Positions 27,051 to 35,560 of a DNA stretch of 43,377 nucleotides are shown piece after piece. This DNA is from Acidobacteria bacterium 13_2_20CM_2_57_6 (GTDB lineage: Bacteria > Acidobacteriota > Terriglobia > Acidiferrales > UBA7541): assembly GCA_001917435.1 (NCBI GenBank), contig MNEA01000152.1, positions 1 through 43,377 on the forward strand, in the 5' to 3' direction. The notes under the pieces were generated by a model that did no database searches, had not been told where the DNA came from, and was given only the letters and a program-made list of their open reading frames with translations. The position numbers were made by a program, and so were the translations under genes. Positions within the stretch are counted from its first letter, which is position 1; the number at the start of each line of letters is the position of its first letter.

Positions 27051-27081
27051 TTTCGATCCATCGAAAAACAAACTCCCCAAA

Positions 27082-28062
27082 ATGAGCGCAGACTGCCAGC
27101 CGCAAAAATCCAGCCGTGGCTGGATTTTTCTGGTGTTGCGCTGGGCGACGGCACTGCTGATTCTGGGAATTCTTTTCTATCTGCTGCCGGTGACGCCGCT
27201 GCGCAACGCATTGGCGCGCGTTCCCCCCTCACGCTTCGTCGCGGTGCTGCTGATCTATCTGGTGGCTTTGACAGGCGGCATCACCAAGTGGCACACGGTA
27301 GTGAATTCGGCGGGCGCACAGCTTAACTTCGCCGCCAGCGCGCAGTGCTACACCAGCGGTTTGTTCGGCGCGCTGTTTCTGCCGTCGATTATCGGAGGCG
27401 ATGTGGCCCGTCTCGCGGTGGGAATCTCGCGCAGCCCGCATCCTGCCGCGGTGATCACGGGGAACGTTGCGGACCGTTTTCTCGATGTCGCTGCACAACT
27501 CACGCTCGTCTCGCTGGGGTTGATGCTGCTGCCGGGTTCCTTGCCGGTTCCGCTGCAAGGGCCTGCGAAGCGTTTGCTTCTTGTCGGCGTCGCTGCAGCA
27601 GCAGTCTTTCTTGGTCTTGCAGTGGCATTGCACCGGTCGCTCTTGCGGGGACGCTCCATTCGAATCCGGCGGCGCCTGGCGCAACTTCGCCATGCGATCG
27701 GCGCAGTTTCGCGAAGTCCCTGGCGGCTGGTTCTTGGATGGCTGCTGGGGACTTCCGTGCAAGGAACTTATGTGATGCTAACCGCTCTCTTGGGCATCAC
27801 TTGTGGACTCCGCTTGCCGTTGCGCGTTTGGCTCTTCGCGTGGCCGCTTGCCAAGATCGCCGCTGTAATGCCCATCACCCAAGGCGGAATTGGAGTTCGC
27901 GAGGCGGCGCTCGTCGTGCTTCTGGCGCCCTTCGGCGCACCGGCGTCGCAGGTTCTTGCGACGGGAATTGTTTGGGAGGGCGTGATTATCACTGCAGGGC
28001 TGCTCGCAGGACTAACTGCATTTGTTTTGAGGTATTTGCACACTCGCCCCCAGGACTCCTAG
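27082..28062 (+). CDS. Lysylphosphatidylglycerol-synthase-type transmembrane protein
   Basis: The 326-residue protein has about eight membrane helices and matches the flippase-like LPG_synthase_TM family (UPF0104). Diagnostic segments are SAQCYTSGLFGALFLPSIIGGDVARL, AVITGNVADRFLDV and the C-terminal AAVMPITQGGIGVREAALV. The cytoplasmic aminoacyl-transferase domain of MprF is absent, so it is the membrane half only. Such proteins are proposed to move lipids or lipid-linked intermediates. It starts 31 nt after the pterin dehydratase stop and is probably cotranscribed. Confidence 0.88.
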   Translation: MSADCQPQKSSRGWIFLVLRWATALLILGILFYLLPVTPLRNALARVPPSRFVAVLLIYLVALTGGITKWHTVVNSAGAQLNFAASAQCYTSGLFGALFLPSIIGGDVARLAVGISRSPHPAAVITGNVADRFLDVAAQLTLVSLGLMLLPGSLPVPLQGPAKRLLLVGVAAAAVFLGLAVALHRSLLRGRSIRIRRRLAQLRHAIGAVSRSPWRLVLGWLLGTSVQGTYVMLTALLGITCGLRLPLRVWLFAWPLAKIAAVMPITQGGIGVREAALVVLLAPFGAPASQVLATGIVWEGVIITAGLLAGLTAFVLRYLHTRPQDS

Positions 28063-28298
28063 CGTTTCCCTCAATCTCGGCGAAGTTTGTTTGCCACCCG
28101 CCATTCCTAAGGCAAATGGACAAACCCCTTCCAATACAACGGATTGCTAGAGGACGGCCCTCTCCAGCCTCGCGAATTGAGCTGGCTCGCCATGAAGTGT
28201 CTTCTCAAGTGGATGCATACCCGACTCGAATCGGTCGCAGCTCGTGCACCGGGCGTCCGCCATTTTCGGCGAGCCGCCATGGAAGCGAGGCGGCGCCG

Positions 28299-28547
28299 AT
28301 GAACGGAAACAAGCTGTACGTATTGCTCGCAGAGGGGCCTCCTGGTGAGACTGCTGAAGCTTTGCGTACACTCTACCCGGAAGGGCAAGACGGCCTGGAA
28401 TTGACCAACGTTTCCTCGGTCTCGACACTGATCGCCAGGCTCGAAATGGTAAGTCCAGAGGTCATCTTCCTCGATTTATCGCTCACGCCGCCCGAACCGC
28501 TGGACGCCGTGCGCCGCATACACCCCCCACGACTCTTGGCCGGCTAG
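28299..28547 (+). pseudogene. Truncated response-regulator receiver-like domain
   Basis: The 82-residue product MNGNKLYVLLAEGPPG... covers only the first two-thirds of a receiver fold: strand 1 with acidic residue, helix 1, strand 2, and strand 3 with the phosphoacceptor-like Asp in VIFLDLSL. It then reads AVRRIHPP and ends. Receivers normally continue about 45 residues with a T/S and a K. A run of six C follows the last homologous residue. Shifting frame there gives PPTTLGRLVREILDAARN and then a stop, so even a shift does not restore the domain. Probably a degraded gene. Confidence 0.6.
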
Positions 28548-28702
28548 TGCGGGAGATTCTCGACGCAGCAAGAAATAGAAAGGAGCCGAATTCAACATCA
28601 TAATGGAAAGCCGGCGCCAGCAATGAAAAACGCGTACTTGCGAGCACCAAGGAAGTGAAAGTGGCCACATTTTTTCTCATCGATTCGTTTACTTTTTTGT
28701 CG

Positions 28703-28731
28703 TTGACACATGCGTTTTGCGGTGCTACAAA
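28703..28731 (+). promoter_or_regulatory. Strong candidate promoter of a non-coding transcript
   Basis: A perfect TTGACA (28703-28708), a 17-nt spacer and TACAAA (28726-28731) are present. Downstream there is no coding frame for about 330 nt but there are three hairpins and a terminator. Confidence 0.6.
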
Positions 28732-28737
28732 CCGCTG

Positions 28738-28906
28738 AAAGACAAGCTCTTTGGTGGTGAGTCTCCTAACGAATTGCAAAAGTCGCGAGTGAGGCCGCAG
28801 ACCTGCCTGGCAGGGCAGGCCTGCTGAGCCGCCAAGAGTGTTGTCAAGCAACACCCCACCACCCCGGGAGGTGAGAACGAAGCTGTTTTCACCTCCTTTT
28901 TATTTT
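28738..28906 (+). ncRNA. Candidate structured small RNA or transcriptional leader
   Basis: Between the promoter above and a Rho-independent terminator lies about 165 nt without coding character. Predicted helices: P1, GGTGGTG (28753-28759) with CACCACC (28857-28863), closes a multibranch. P2 is an 11-bp stem with one mismatch, 28797-28807 with 28814-28824. P3, GTGTTG (28838-28843) with CAACAC (28849-28854). The terminator hairpin follows P1 immediately. GGTGGTGA can also pair (7 of 8) with the terminator's right arm, allowing an alternative fold. I do not recognise a known riboswitch, 6S, SRP or tmRNA. The next gene is an ABC ATPase starting about 195 nt later. Confidence 0.5.
28867..28906 (+). 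terminator. Rho-independent terminator of the candidate RNA
   Basis: GGAGGTGAGAAC (28867-28878) pairs with GTTTTCACCTCC (28885-28896): 12 bp with one G-T wobble and a 6-nt loop. It is followed by TTTTTATTTT (from 28897). Stem strength and T tract make it a convincing intrinsic terminator. Confidence 0.85.
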
Positions 28907-29099
28907 CGCGCGGAATGCGAGAATAGGCTGATTCAAGGTGAAACATGGTGCCTTCTTCCTGGCTCTTTCACTGCAACCCTCGTCGACTCACCGCCTGTTG
29001 CCTCTCCTGCTCCCTTGTAAGACCCGCCCTCGGTTAAGATGAGCTGTCATCCCTGCAATGGCATGGGACCAGGAAACACCTCATGCTCTTGAGCTCAGA

Positions 29100-29888
29100 A
29101 TGAATTCCATTCCGGCGCCACTACTCTCTCTGGCCCACGTGACCGTAGTGCGTGGCGACCGCGAAGCTCTCCGTGACATCAACCTGGAGATTGCGTGCGG
29201 GGAACACGTGTGCATCCTGGGGCCGAACGGCTGCGGCAAATCGACGCTGATCAAGACCATTACGAGGGAGTGCTATCCACTTGCGCGGGAGGGGTCCCGC
29301 GTTTCCATATTGGGTCGCGAGCGATGGGATATTTTCGAGCTGCGCACGCTGCTCGGAATCGTTTCGCCGGACCTGCTGGCTTCCTGTACCACGGATGCCA
29401 CCGGCTGCGACGTGGTGCTTTCTGGTTTTTTTAGCAGCACGCGCATTTTTCCGCACCATCATCCCGACCGAGAACATCTTGCGCGTGCGGAGGAAACTTT
29501 GGCGCGGCTTGGCATCGCCCATCTCGCCGATCGCGCGGTCGCAGAGATGTCCTCTGGCGAAGCCAAGCGAACGTTGATTGCGCGAGCCCTGGTGCACAAT
29601 CCGTGGACCCTGCTGTTTGACGAACCGAGCAATGCTTTGGACATCGGCGCGCAACTCCAGCTTCGCGACACCATGCGCCAACTTGCGCAATCCGGGCTGG
29701 GGATCCTGCTCGTGACGCATCACGTATCCGAAATCATTCCAGAGATCGAGCGGGTAATTCTCTTGCGCGAAGGCCGCGTCATTGCCGACGGATCGAAGTC
29801 CGCCGTGCTCACCGAGGAGCATCTTTCCAAATTGTTCGGGGTTGCCGTCCGGCTGGGCCGGAGCGACGGATATTTTCATCTTTATTAA
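29100..29888 (+). CDS. Orphan ABC transporter ATP-binding protein (ModF/YlmA-like)
   Basis: From ATG 29100 the product is 262 residues (an ATG at 29058 would add 14). It holds one nucleotide-binding domain: Walker A GPNGCGKST, signature region MSSGEAKRTLIARALV, Walker B WTLLFDEPSNALD and switch His in LVTHHVSEIIPE. The SGEAKR variant of LSGGQ and overall pattern resemble the ModF/YlmA group of stand-alone ATPases rather than importer subunits. No permease or binding protein is adjacent. It is preceded by the candidate structured RNA. Its partner is unknown. Confidence 0.87.
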   Translation: MNSIPAPLLSLAHVTVVRGDREALRDINLEIACGEHVCILGPNGCGKSTLIKTITRECYPLAREGSRVSILGRERWDIFELRTLLGIVSPDLLASCTTDATGCDVVLSGFFSSTRIFPHHHPDREHLARAEETLARLGIAHLADRAVAEMSSGEAKRTLIARALVHNPWTLLFDEPSNALDIGAQLQLRDTMRQLAQSGLGILLVTHHVSEIIPEIERVILLREGRVIADGSKSAVLTEEHLSKLFGVAVRLGRSDGYFHLY

Positions 29889-29910
29889 GCGAAAATAAGC
29901 TTGCCCTCGT

Positions 29911-31521
29911 TCAGCTTGTCTGTGCCAATGCATAGAGCAATTCGGCAAAAGACCGGACGGCGCCATCCATGCCGTGGACCTTGGGATTCTTCGATTCGAC
30001 GACGTAATACTCATCGGGAGCGTGCGCACCGCTTCCATGGCCCAGTCCAAACGGGCCCGCCGCCAGATGGAGCGGCGCGCCGGTGAAAACGTAGCCGGGC
30101 CATGACCCAGCGCTGCGCGGAAGAATGACTGGATCGATTCCTCCCTTGCGATACACGTCGGTCTCCACGCGGATCAGCGCTGCGTCGGCGGGCGTGCTGT
30201 TGGGATCATAGCCGCCCGTCATGCGGACTTCGATGTCGCCGAAACCCTTTTTCGCAAGATGGGCCTTGAGCGCGGCGAGCGCTTCCGCTGCGGTCATGTC
30301 CGGAACCAGGCGCAGGTCGAGCTTCGCGGTGGCTTTTCCAGGAAGAATCGTTTTTCCGCCTGGACCGGTGTAGCCGCCCACCAAGCCTTCGATGTTAACG
30401 GTTGGTCGCGACATCAGGAGTTCCAGCGCCTCGTTCCAGTTCACATCGTGAACCCAGTGGTCCACGCCAAGAAGTTTCTTGGCTTCGGCCTCGCTCAAAC
30501 GGCGCGCCGCTTCCGCGATCATTTTCTTTTCCGGCTCAGAAATGGGTCGAGCCTTCGCGGCAAAGCCTTCGATGGCAGGATCGTTACCGTCGGGCGAGAC
30601 CAAAGTGGCGAGCGCCTCGACGAGGTGCCATGCCGGGCTATCGAGCCGCGCCTTGTTGCTGGAGTGCACGTCCTTGCGCGGACCGCGGCCCCAGAGTTCA
30701 CCGCTGGAAATCAATTCGCACTCGATCACACCTTTTGCTCCCAAGGTCATGGTGACTTCGCCATCCAGCCCCTGAGACGCGCTCGGCATAAAAATTCCAA
30801 GACAGTTTTTCAACGCGGCAAGTACTTCCGGCCGCCGCACAATTTGTGGAAAGTGCGGCGAACCGATTTCCTCTTCACCTTCAGCCACGAACACCAAATT
30901 CACCGGAAGCTTTTTGCCGGCGCCATGTACAGCGTGCAGCGCGGCAAGGAATGATGCTTCAGGCCCCTTCTGATTGACGGCCCCGCGGCCGATCACGACT
31001 TTGCCGAGGCCGGGCTTATCGACCAGAGCGGCTTCAAACGGGGGCGAGGACCACTCGGCGGGATCGGCTTGCTTCACGTCGTACATGTAGTAAAGGCCGA
31101 GTGTTCGGGGGGCGCCAGCATCCAGAGTGGCGAAGACGCCTGGCTGGCCGTCGGTGGTGATTTTTGTGGCTTGCTGAAAGCCCGCCTCGCGCAACATGCG
31201 CATCATCATGTCGCAGCCTTCGTTCATGCCGCGGTTTTCCGCTGCGATGGATGGCTGGCGAATCCAGTCTTGCAATCGCTTGACGGATTCGTCGTGGCGC
31301 TTTTCGATTTCGGCGCGGATGGCCTCCAGATCGCTGGCAGGAGCGGCGCCGCGGGCCCAGGCGGGCAGGGCGAACGTGGCTGCGCCGGCTGTAGCAGTGG
31401 CGGCGGCCGCTTGAAGGAAGGTGCGGCGGTCGGAAGGCAAGCGAAGGGTTGAGGAATTCGCATTGTTTTTCTCACGCTCGTCGCCGAGAGGTTCCCGATT
31501 GGAGTTCGAAAGATTTGGCAT
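29911..31521 (-). CDS. Tat-exported M20-family peptidase homologue with altered metal-site residues
   Basis: Start ATG 31521 has GGAGG 5 nt upstream, giving 536 residues; the longer frame lacks such a site. A twin-arginine signal (SDRRTFLQ, R32-R33, then an Ala-rich core) indicates folded export. The M20 dipeptidase/deacetylase fold follows: AEGEEEIGS (about 213-221) with the catalytic Glu pair, a dimerisation domain with HSSNKARLDSP, and the C-terminal His in GLGHGSGAHAPDE. Unusually, the first metal motif reads YYMYDVKQ, where relatives have GHYDVQP (Met for the His ligand). The second reads GRGAVNQKGP, where GRGASDDKG is usual (Asn for the bridging Asp). Activity may be altered or lost. 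Confidence 0.88.
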   Translation of the reverse strand: MPNLSNSNREPLGDEREKNNANSSTLRLPSDRRTFLQAAAATATAGAATFALPAWARGAAPASDLEAIRAEIEKRHDESVKRLQDWIRQPSIAAENRGMNEGCDMMMRMLREAGFQQATKITTDGQPGVFATLDAGAPRTLGLYYMYDVKQADPAEWSSPPFEAALVDKPGLGKVVIGRGAVNQKGPEASFLAALHAVHGAGKKLPVNLVFVAEGEEEIGSPHFPQIVRRPEVLAALKNCLGIFMPSASQGLDGEVTMTLGAKGVIECELISSGELWGRGPRKDVHSSNKARLDSPAWHLVEALATLVSPDGNDPAIEGFAAKARPISEPEKKMIAEAARRLSEAEAKKLLGVDHWVHDVNWNEALELLMSRPTVNIEGLVGGYTGPGGKTILPGKATAKLDLRLVPDMTAAEALAALKAHLAKKGFGDIEVRMTGGYDPNSTPADAALIRVETDVYRKGGIDPVILPRSAGSWPGYVFTGAPLHLAAGPFGLGHGSGAHAPDEYYVVESKNPKVHGMDGAVRSFAELLYALAQTS

Positions 31522-31608
31522 GGCAGCCTCCGCAAAAGATTTTCGTGCCGAGACAGAAGCTGGGGATCGTCGTCTCGTTTTCAACGCGGGAGAGTATACC
31601 TTCTTTGT

Positions 31609-32715
31609 TCACTCGGCAAGGTTGACGGAAGCCAGTCGTGCAGGGCTATTCGGACGGCGGAAACGAATTTCGTATTGCGTGTGATTGACGAAGTGCGCGA
31701 TGGTGCCGTTGGGCCCGACAGCCCAACCCGTGAAGACATCTAAGAGGGCAACGGCATTGAGATTCAGCGAATCCGTGTGCTTCCAATGGACGCCCGAATC
31801 ACTGCTGAAGTCTTCGCCGTTTGGACCGGCGGCCACCCAGCGTCCATCATCGATGTGAGCTACCGCGGAGCGGTAGCCGCCGGGCTGCCGCGCAACAAGC
31901 TGCCAGGTCTTGCCTCCGTCGACGGAGTAGGCTGCCGCACGGTACGGGCGGCCGGGTTCCTTATAGTCGCCGCCCACTGCCATGATTCGATCATTGTCAT
32001 CAATGGCAAGGGAAAAAATCCCGGCGGAAGGCTTGCCACTGGCAATGGGAGTTTCTGCGACAGTCCAGGTATGGCCCAAATCGGGAGAGTGAAAGACTCG
32101 GGCTGCGGGACCGCCGGTGCCGAAGAAAATCTCCTCGCCGGAGACTACGAGACCACTATTGCTCGCGGCGAATACGCCTTCGCCGGGCAGCGCCGCAGCC
32201 ATGTTTGCGCTGGGCAGTGGATTCCAATGCTCGCCATCAGATGTGCTCAGCAGGAGAAATTTGCCGTCGATGGGATCGCTAAGCGCGAAGCAGCGAGTTT
32301 CCGTGTGGCAGGCGATCGCGTCGAGAAAAAACTCCTTGCGCTTGTCCGTGTATTGAAGCCTCCACGTTTCGCCGCCGTCGGTCGTCTTGTAAATGCGCGA
32401 CTTTTCGCCTTCTCCGCTGGACATCAGATAGGCCATCTTCTCGTTGAACGCCACGATCCCGCGAAGGTCGAGCGCGTCGCCAACGGTGACTTGGAGTCGC
32501 TTCCACGTCTCACCCTCGTCGACGGATCTCAGAATCACGCCATTCGAACCCGATGCCCAAACCACCGGCCCAGGAACGCCCTTGGCATCCGGCATTTCGG
32601 CCACGCTGACTCCGCGGAGGTTGGTGTCGATCCCGCTGGTCTGCACTTTCCACCACTGCGCTTGCACGCTTGCGCAAGACAATAGAGAAAGCAGAAATGA
32701 CAAAGGAACACGCAT
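31609..32715 (-). CDS. Secreted Ycf48/BNR-type beta-propeller protein
   Basis: The chosen ATG 32715 begins a good signal peptide (MRVPLSFLLSLLSCASVQA); in-frame ATG 32724 and GTG 32769 are alternatives, and none has a strong ribosome binding site. The mature part has repeated propeller blades with Asp-box-like motifs (SVDEGETWKR, TTDGGETWRL, SPDLGHTWTV, SVDGGKTWQL, SSDSGVHWKH) and FTGWAVGPNGTIAHF. This matches Ycf48-like / sialidase-type propellers. Non-photosynthetic homologues are exported proteins without known enzymatic function. It is followed on the same strand by the M20 gene. Confidence 0.85.
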   Translation of the reverse strand: MRVPLSFLLSLLSCASVQAQWWKVQTSGIDTNLRGVSVAEMPDAKGVPGPVVWASGSNGVILRSVDEGETWKRLQVTVGDALDLRGIVAFNEKMAYLMSSGEGEKSRIYKTTDGGETWRLQYTDKRKEFFLDAIACHTETRCFALSDPIDGKFLLLSTSDGEHWNPLPSANMAAALPGEGVFAASNSGLVVSGEEIFFGTGGPAARVFHSPDLGHTWTVAETPIASGKPSAGIFSLAIDDNDRIMAVGGDYKEPGRPYRAAAYSVDGGKTWQLVARQPGGYRSAVAHIDDGRWVAAGPNGEDFSSDSGVHWKHTDSLNLNAVALLDVFTGWAVGPNGTIAHFVNHTQYEIRFRRPNSPARLASVNLAE

Positions 32716-32912
32716 GGTGTGCATTCTAACAGGGGCTATGGAAAAGAAACGCTGCTGATTGCTGCGCACATCTCGGTTCTAAACGAAACATTTGTTTCTT
32801 TGCTTGCAGTGGCTTAGACTTCCGCGGGCTTACTCCTGCGGACAGCACCAACACAAATCAAGCAGATGGCGCGAGCGGAAGAACACGGCCCGGAATCTCA
32901 GGGAGGTCGAAT

Positions 32913-34982
32913 ATGCGCGAGAAGACATCGAGACGGCTGAGCACTCTATTGTTTTTGATTTTTGCGGCAGGCTTGTGCTGGCCCGCGCCGGCATCCGCTC
33001 AGTTCCATGCGAAGGATACGGAGTGGCCTTCTTACGCCGCCGATCTTGCGGGCACTCGCTATCGTCCGCTGGACCAAATCAATGCCAGTAATTTCAGCGA
33101 TCTGGAGATCGCCTGGCGCATTAAGACGGACAATTTCGGCGACCGGCCCGAGTACAAGCTCGAAGGAACTCCGCTCATGGTGAAGGGCGTTTTGTATGCG
33201 ACCGCAGGATCGCGCCGCGCCGTGATCGCGCTGGATCCGGCCACCGGAGAGTTGCTCTGGATCCATGGCGAGCATGAAGGCAAACGCGGCGGCGCCGCCC
33301 CGCGGCAACTCTCGGGCCGCGGGCTTGCCTATTGGTCCGACGGAAGAGAAGAAAGAATCTTCTATGTGACGCCCGGATTCCGGCTCATCTGCCTGGACGC
33401 GAAGACCGGCATGCGAGTTCCTTCCTTTGGAGAGAACGGACTAGTGGACCTCAAACTCAACGATGACCAAGATATTCTCCCCGACCTCGAAACGGGAGAA
33501 ATCGGCATCCAGTCCGCGCCGGTCGTTGCAAAGGATACCGTGATTATCGGCGCGGCTTTCCGCGAAGGCATGACGCCAAAGAGCATGCGGAACAATAAGG
33601 GTTACGTGCGCGGATTCGACGTGCGAACCGGCAAGCTCCTCTGGATTTTCCATACCATCCCAAAGAAAGGCGAGTTTGGCTACGACACTTGGGAAAAAGG
33701 TTCCGCCGAGTATACCGGTAACACCGGCGTGTGGACGCAAATCACCGTGGATGAGCAACTCGGCTTGGTTTATTTGCCGGTAGAGTCGCCCACCAGCGAT
33801 TTTTACGGCGGACACCGGCCGGGAAACAATTTGTTCGGCGAGAGCCTGGTCTGCGTCGATTTGAAAACCGGTGAGCGCAAGTGGCACTTCCAATTGGTGC
33901 ACCACCCACTCTGGGACATGGATATTTCCTCGGCGCCGATTCTTGCTGATATCGCGATTGACGGGAAACCGGTCAAAGCCGTGGCTCAGCCCACAAAGCA
34001 AGGATTTCTGTATGTCTTTGATCGTGTGACCGGCAAGCCCGTCTGGCCCATTCCGGAGCGTCCCGTCGAAGTCGGCAGCGTCCCCGGCGAATGGTATTCA
34101 CGTACTCAGCCGATTCCGACGAAACCTCTGGCCTACAGCCGAAATGGCGTGTCGATCGACGACTTGATCGATTTCACCCCTGCTCTTCGCGAGCGCGCGA
34201 AAGAGATTGCCTCCAAGTATCATCTCGGCCCCGTTTTCACCCCTCCGACCGTAAGCAAACTGGAAGGGCCGCTCGGGACGCTCACGATGGGAACTGCTTC
34301 CGGCGGCACCAACTGGCCGGGCGGATCCTACGATCCCGAAACGCACAACGTTTATGTCTACGCCTGCAATTCGTGCATCGAGCCGATTGGACTGGTCCCC
34401 GCTCCCAAAGAAGTCTCCGACATCGCTTACATCGCCGGTACCGCGGGCAGAGAGGTGGAGATTCTCCACGGTCCCGGCGAAAACGCCGGAGCGGACTCTC
34501 CCAAGCCGCCGAAGAAACCGGCCGGTGGCGGTTTCAGTCGCATGGATGTCGATGGATTGCCGCTGGTCAAGCCACCGTACGGAACAATTACAGCCATCAA
34601 TCTGGACCAGGGCGAATTTGTCTGGCAAATCGCGCACGGTGAAACTCCGGACGTCGTCAGGAATTCGTCGATCCTCAAGGGCATGAACATTCCGCGCACC
34701 GGCCAGGCCACGTACAACATTGGTACGTTGGTCACCAAGACGTTGGTCATTGCGGGCGAAGGGAATGTCACCACGACAGCGGATCATCCGCGCGGCGCCT
34801 TGTTGCGCGCCTACGACAAAATGACCGGCAAAGAAGTCGGCGCCGTCTATATGCCCGCCCCGCAAACCGGATCGCCGATGACCTACATGGTCAACGGAAA
34901 ACAGTACATCGTCGTAGCCGTCAGCGGCGGGCCTTACTCCGGCGAATACATTGCCTACACCCTGCCGTCAAACGGGGAATGA
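32913..34982 (+). CDS. PQQ-dependent dehydrogenase, periplasmic
   Basis: The 689-residue quinoprotein would oxidise an alcohol or sugar in the periplasm. A signal peptide (MREKTSRRLSTLLFLIFAAG..., cleavage after PASA, about residue 29) precedes an eight-bladed propeller. Visible blade motifs include ADLAGTRYRPLDQIN, ALDPATGELLWIHGEH, GFDVRTGKLLWIFHTIP, WDMDISSAPILADI, GFLYVFDRVTGKPVWPI and GTITAINLDQGEFVWQI. A Pro-rich insertion near residue 535 is not in blade motifs. No fused cytochrome or membrane domain is present, unlike membrane glucose dehydrogenase. A C-N-S-C pair occurs (ACNSCIE). The cytochrome c gene 47 nt downstream is the likely electron acceptor. PQQ biosynthesis genes are not in the window. 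Confidence 0.92.
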   Translation: MREKTSRRLSTLLFLIFAAGLCWPAPASAQFHAKDTEWPSYAADLAGTRYRPLDQINASNFSDLEIAWRIKTDNFGDRPEYKLEGTPLMVKGVLYATAGSRRAVIALDPATGELLWIHGEHEGKRGGAAPRQLSGRGLAYWSDGREERIFYVTPGFRLICLDAKTGMRVPSFGENGLVDLKLNDDQDILPDLETGEIGIQSAPVVAKDTVIIGAAFREGMTPKSMRNNKGYVRGFDVRTGKLLWIFHTIPKKGEFGYDTWEKGSAEYTGNTGVWTQITVDEQLGLVYLPVESPTSDFYGGHRPGNNLFGESLVCVDLKTGERKWHFQLVHHPLWDMDISSAPILADIAIDGKPVKAVAQPTKQGFLYVFDRVTGKPVWPIPERPVEVGSVPGEWYSRTQPIPTKPLAYSRNGVSIDDLIDFTPALRERAKEIASKYHLGPVFTPPTVSKLEGPLGTLTMGTASGGTNWPGGSYDPETHNVYVYACNSCIEPIGLVPAPKEVSDIAYIAGTAGREVEILHGPGENAGADSPKPPKKPAGGGFSRMDVDGLPLVKPPYGTITAINLDQGEFVWQIAHGETPDVVRNSSILKGMNIPRTGQATYNIGTLVTKTLVIAGEGNVTTTADHPRGALLRAYDKMTGKEVGAVYMPAPQTGSPMTYMVNGKQYIVVAVSGGPYSGEYIAYTLPSNGE

Positions 34983-35029
34983 GTGCGCTGCCGCAAAGAT
35001 GATTCATCCACCAGAGAGGTTATGAAGAC

Positions 35030-35485
35030 GTGAGGCGGAAATATTCGGCGGCCATCCTCGTTCTGGCAGCGATCGCTGCGCCGCTTTGCTTGCTTCGCGC
35101 GCAAGCCCCAGCATCGGAGTCGCGTTCCGTCTGGGACGGCGTATACACCGAAGAGCAAGCCAAGCGCGGCGAGCCGATCTACCACAAGGAATGCGCGGCT
35201 TGCCACGGCGACATGCTTACCGGTGGCGAATCCGCGCCTCCGCTCACGGGCGGCGCATTCCTCGCGAATTGGAACGGCCTCACCGTGGGCGATTTGTTCG
35301 ACAGAATTCGCAAGACCATGCCGCAAACCAACCCGGGCCATCTCACCCGCCAGCAAGACGCAGACATTCTGGCCTTCATGCTGAGCGTCAACAAGTTTCC
35401 CGCCGGCAAAACGGAACTCTATCGGCAATCAGAGATGCTCAAAGAAATTCGCTTTGAAGCGGAGAAGCCGGCTCCCAAGAAATAG
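35030..35485 (+). CDS. Periplasmic class I cytochrome c
   Basis: Starting at GTG 35030 (GAGAGG 10 nt upstream), the 151-residue product has a signal peptide (VRRKYSAAILVLAAIAAPLCLLRAQ) and one heme site CAACHGDM. A likely axial Met lies in KTMPQTNPG. The C-terminal helix (DADILAFMLSVNKFPAG) is typical of alcohol-dehydrogenase-associated cytochromes. It probably takes electrons from the PQQ dehydrogenase just upstream. An ATG at 35021 opens only a three-codon frame (MKT) and cannot be the start. Confidence 0.9.
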   Translation: MRRKYSAAILVLAAIAAPLCLLRAQAPASESRSVWDGVYTEEQAKRGEPIYHKECAACHGDMLTGGESAPPLTGGAFLANWNGLTVGDLFDRIRKTMPQTNPGHLTRQQDADILAFMLSVNKFPAGKTELYRQSEMLKEIRFEAEKPAPKK

Positions 35486-35560
35486 CAAGAATGAAAATTT
35501 GGTTCCGCCAGCATCAACGCAATCGGGGTTTTCGAGTTTCCACTTATGGAGGATTGCCTC

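Noticed and set aside
27345..28298. Upstream part of a long plus-strand frame leading into the receiver domain
   Set aside because: It overlaps the LPG-synthase-type gene in another frame and is very Arg/Cys/Ser-rich, as expected of a shadow. Only the part from ATG 28299 is protein-like.
28738..28906. TPP, cobalamin, FMN, glycine or fluoride riboswitch, SRP or tmRNA in the structured region
   Set aside because: None of their conserved core motifs is visible, so the element is left as an unnamed candidate.
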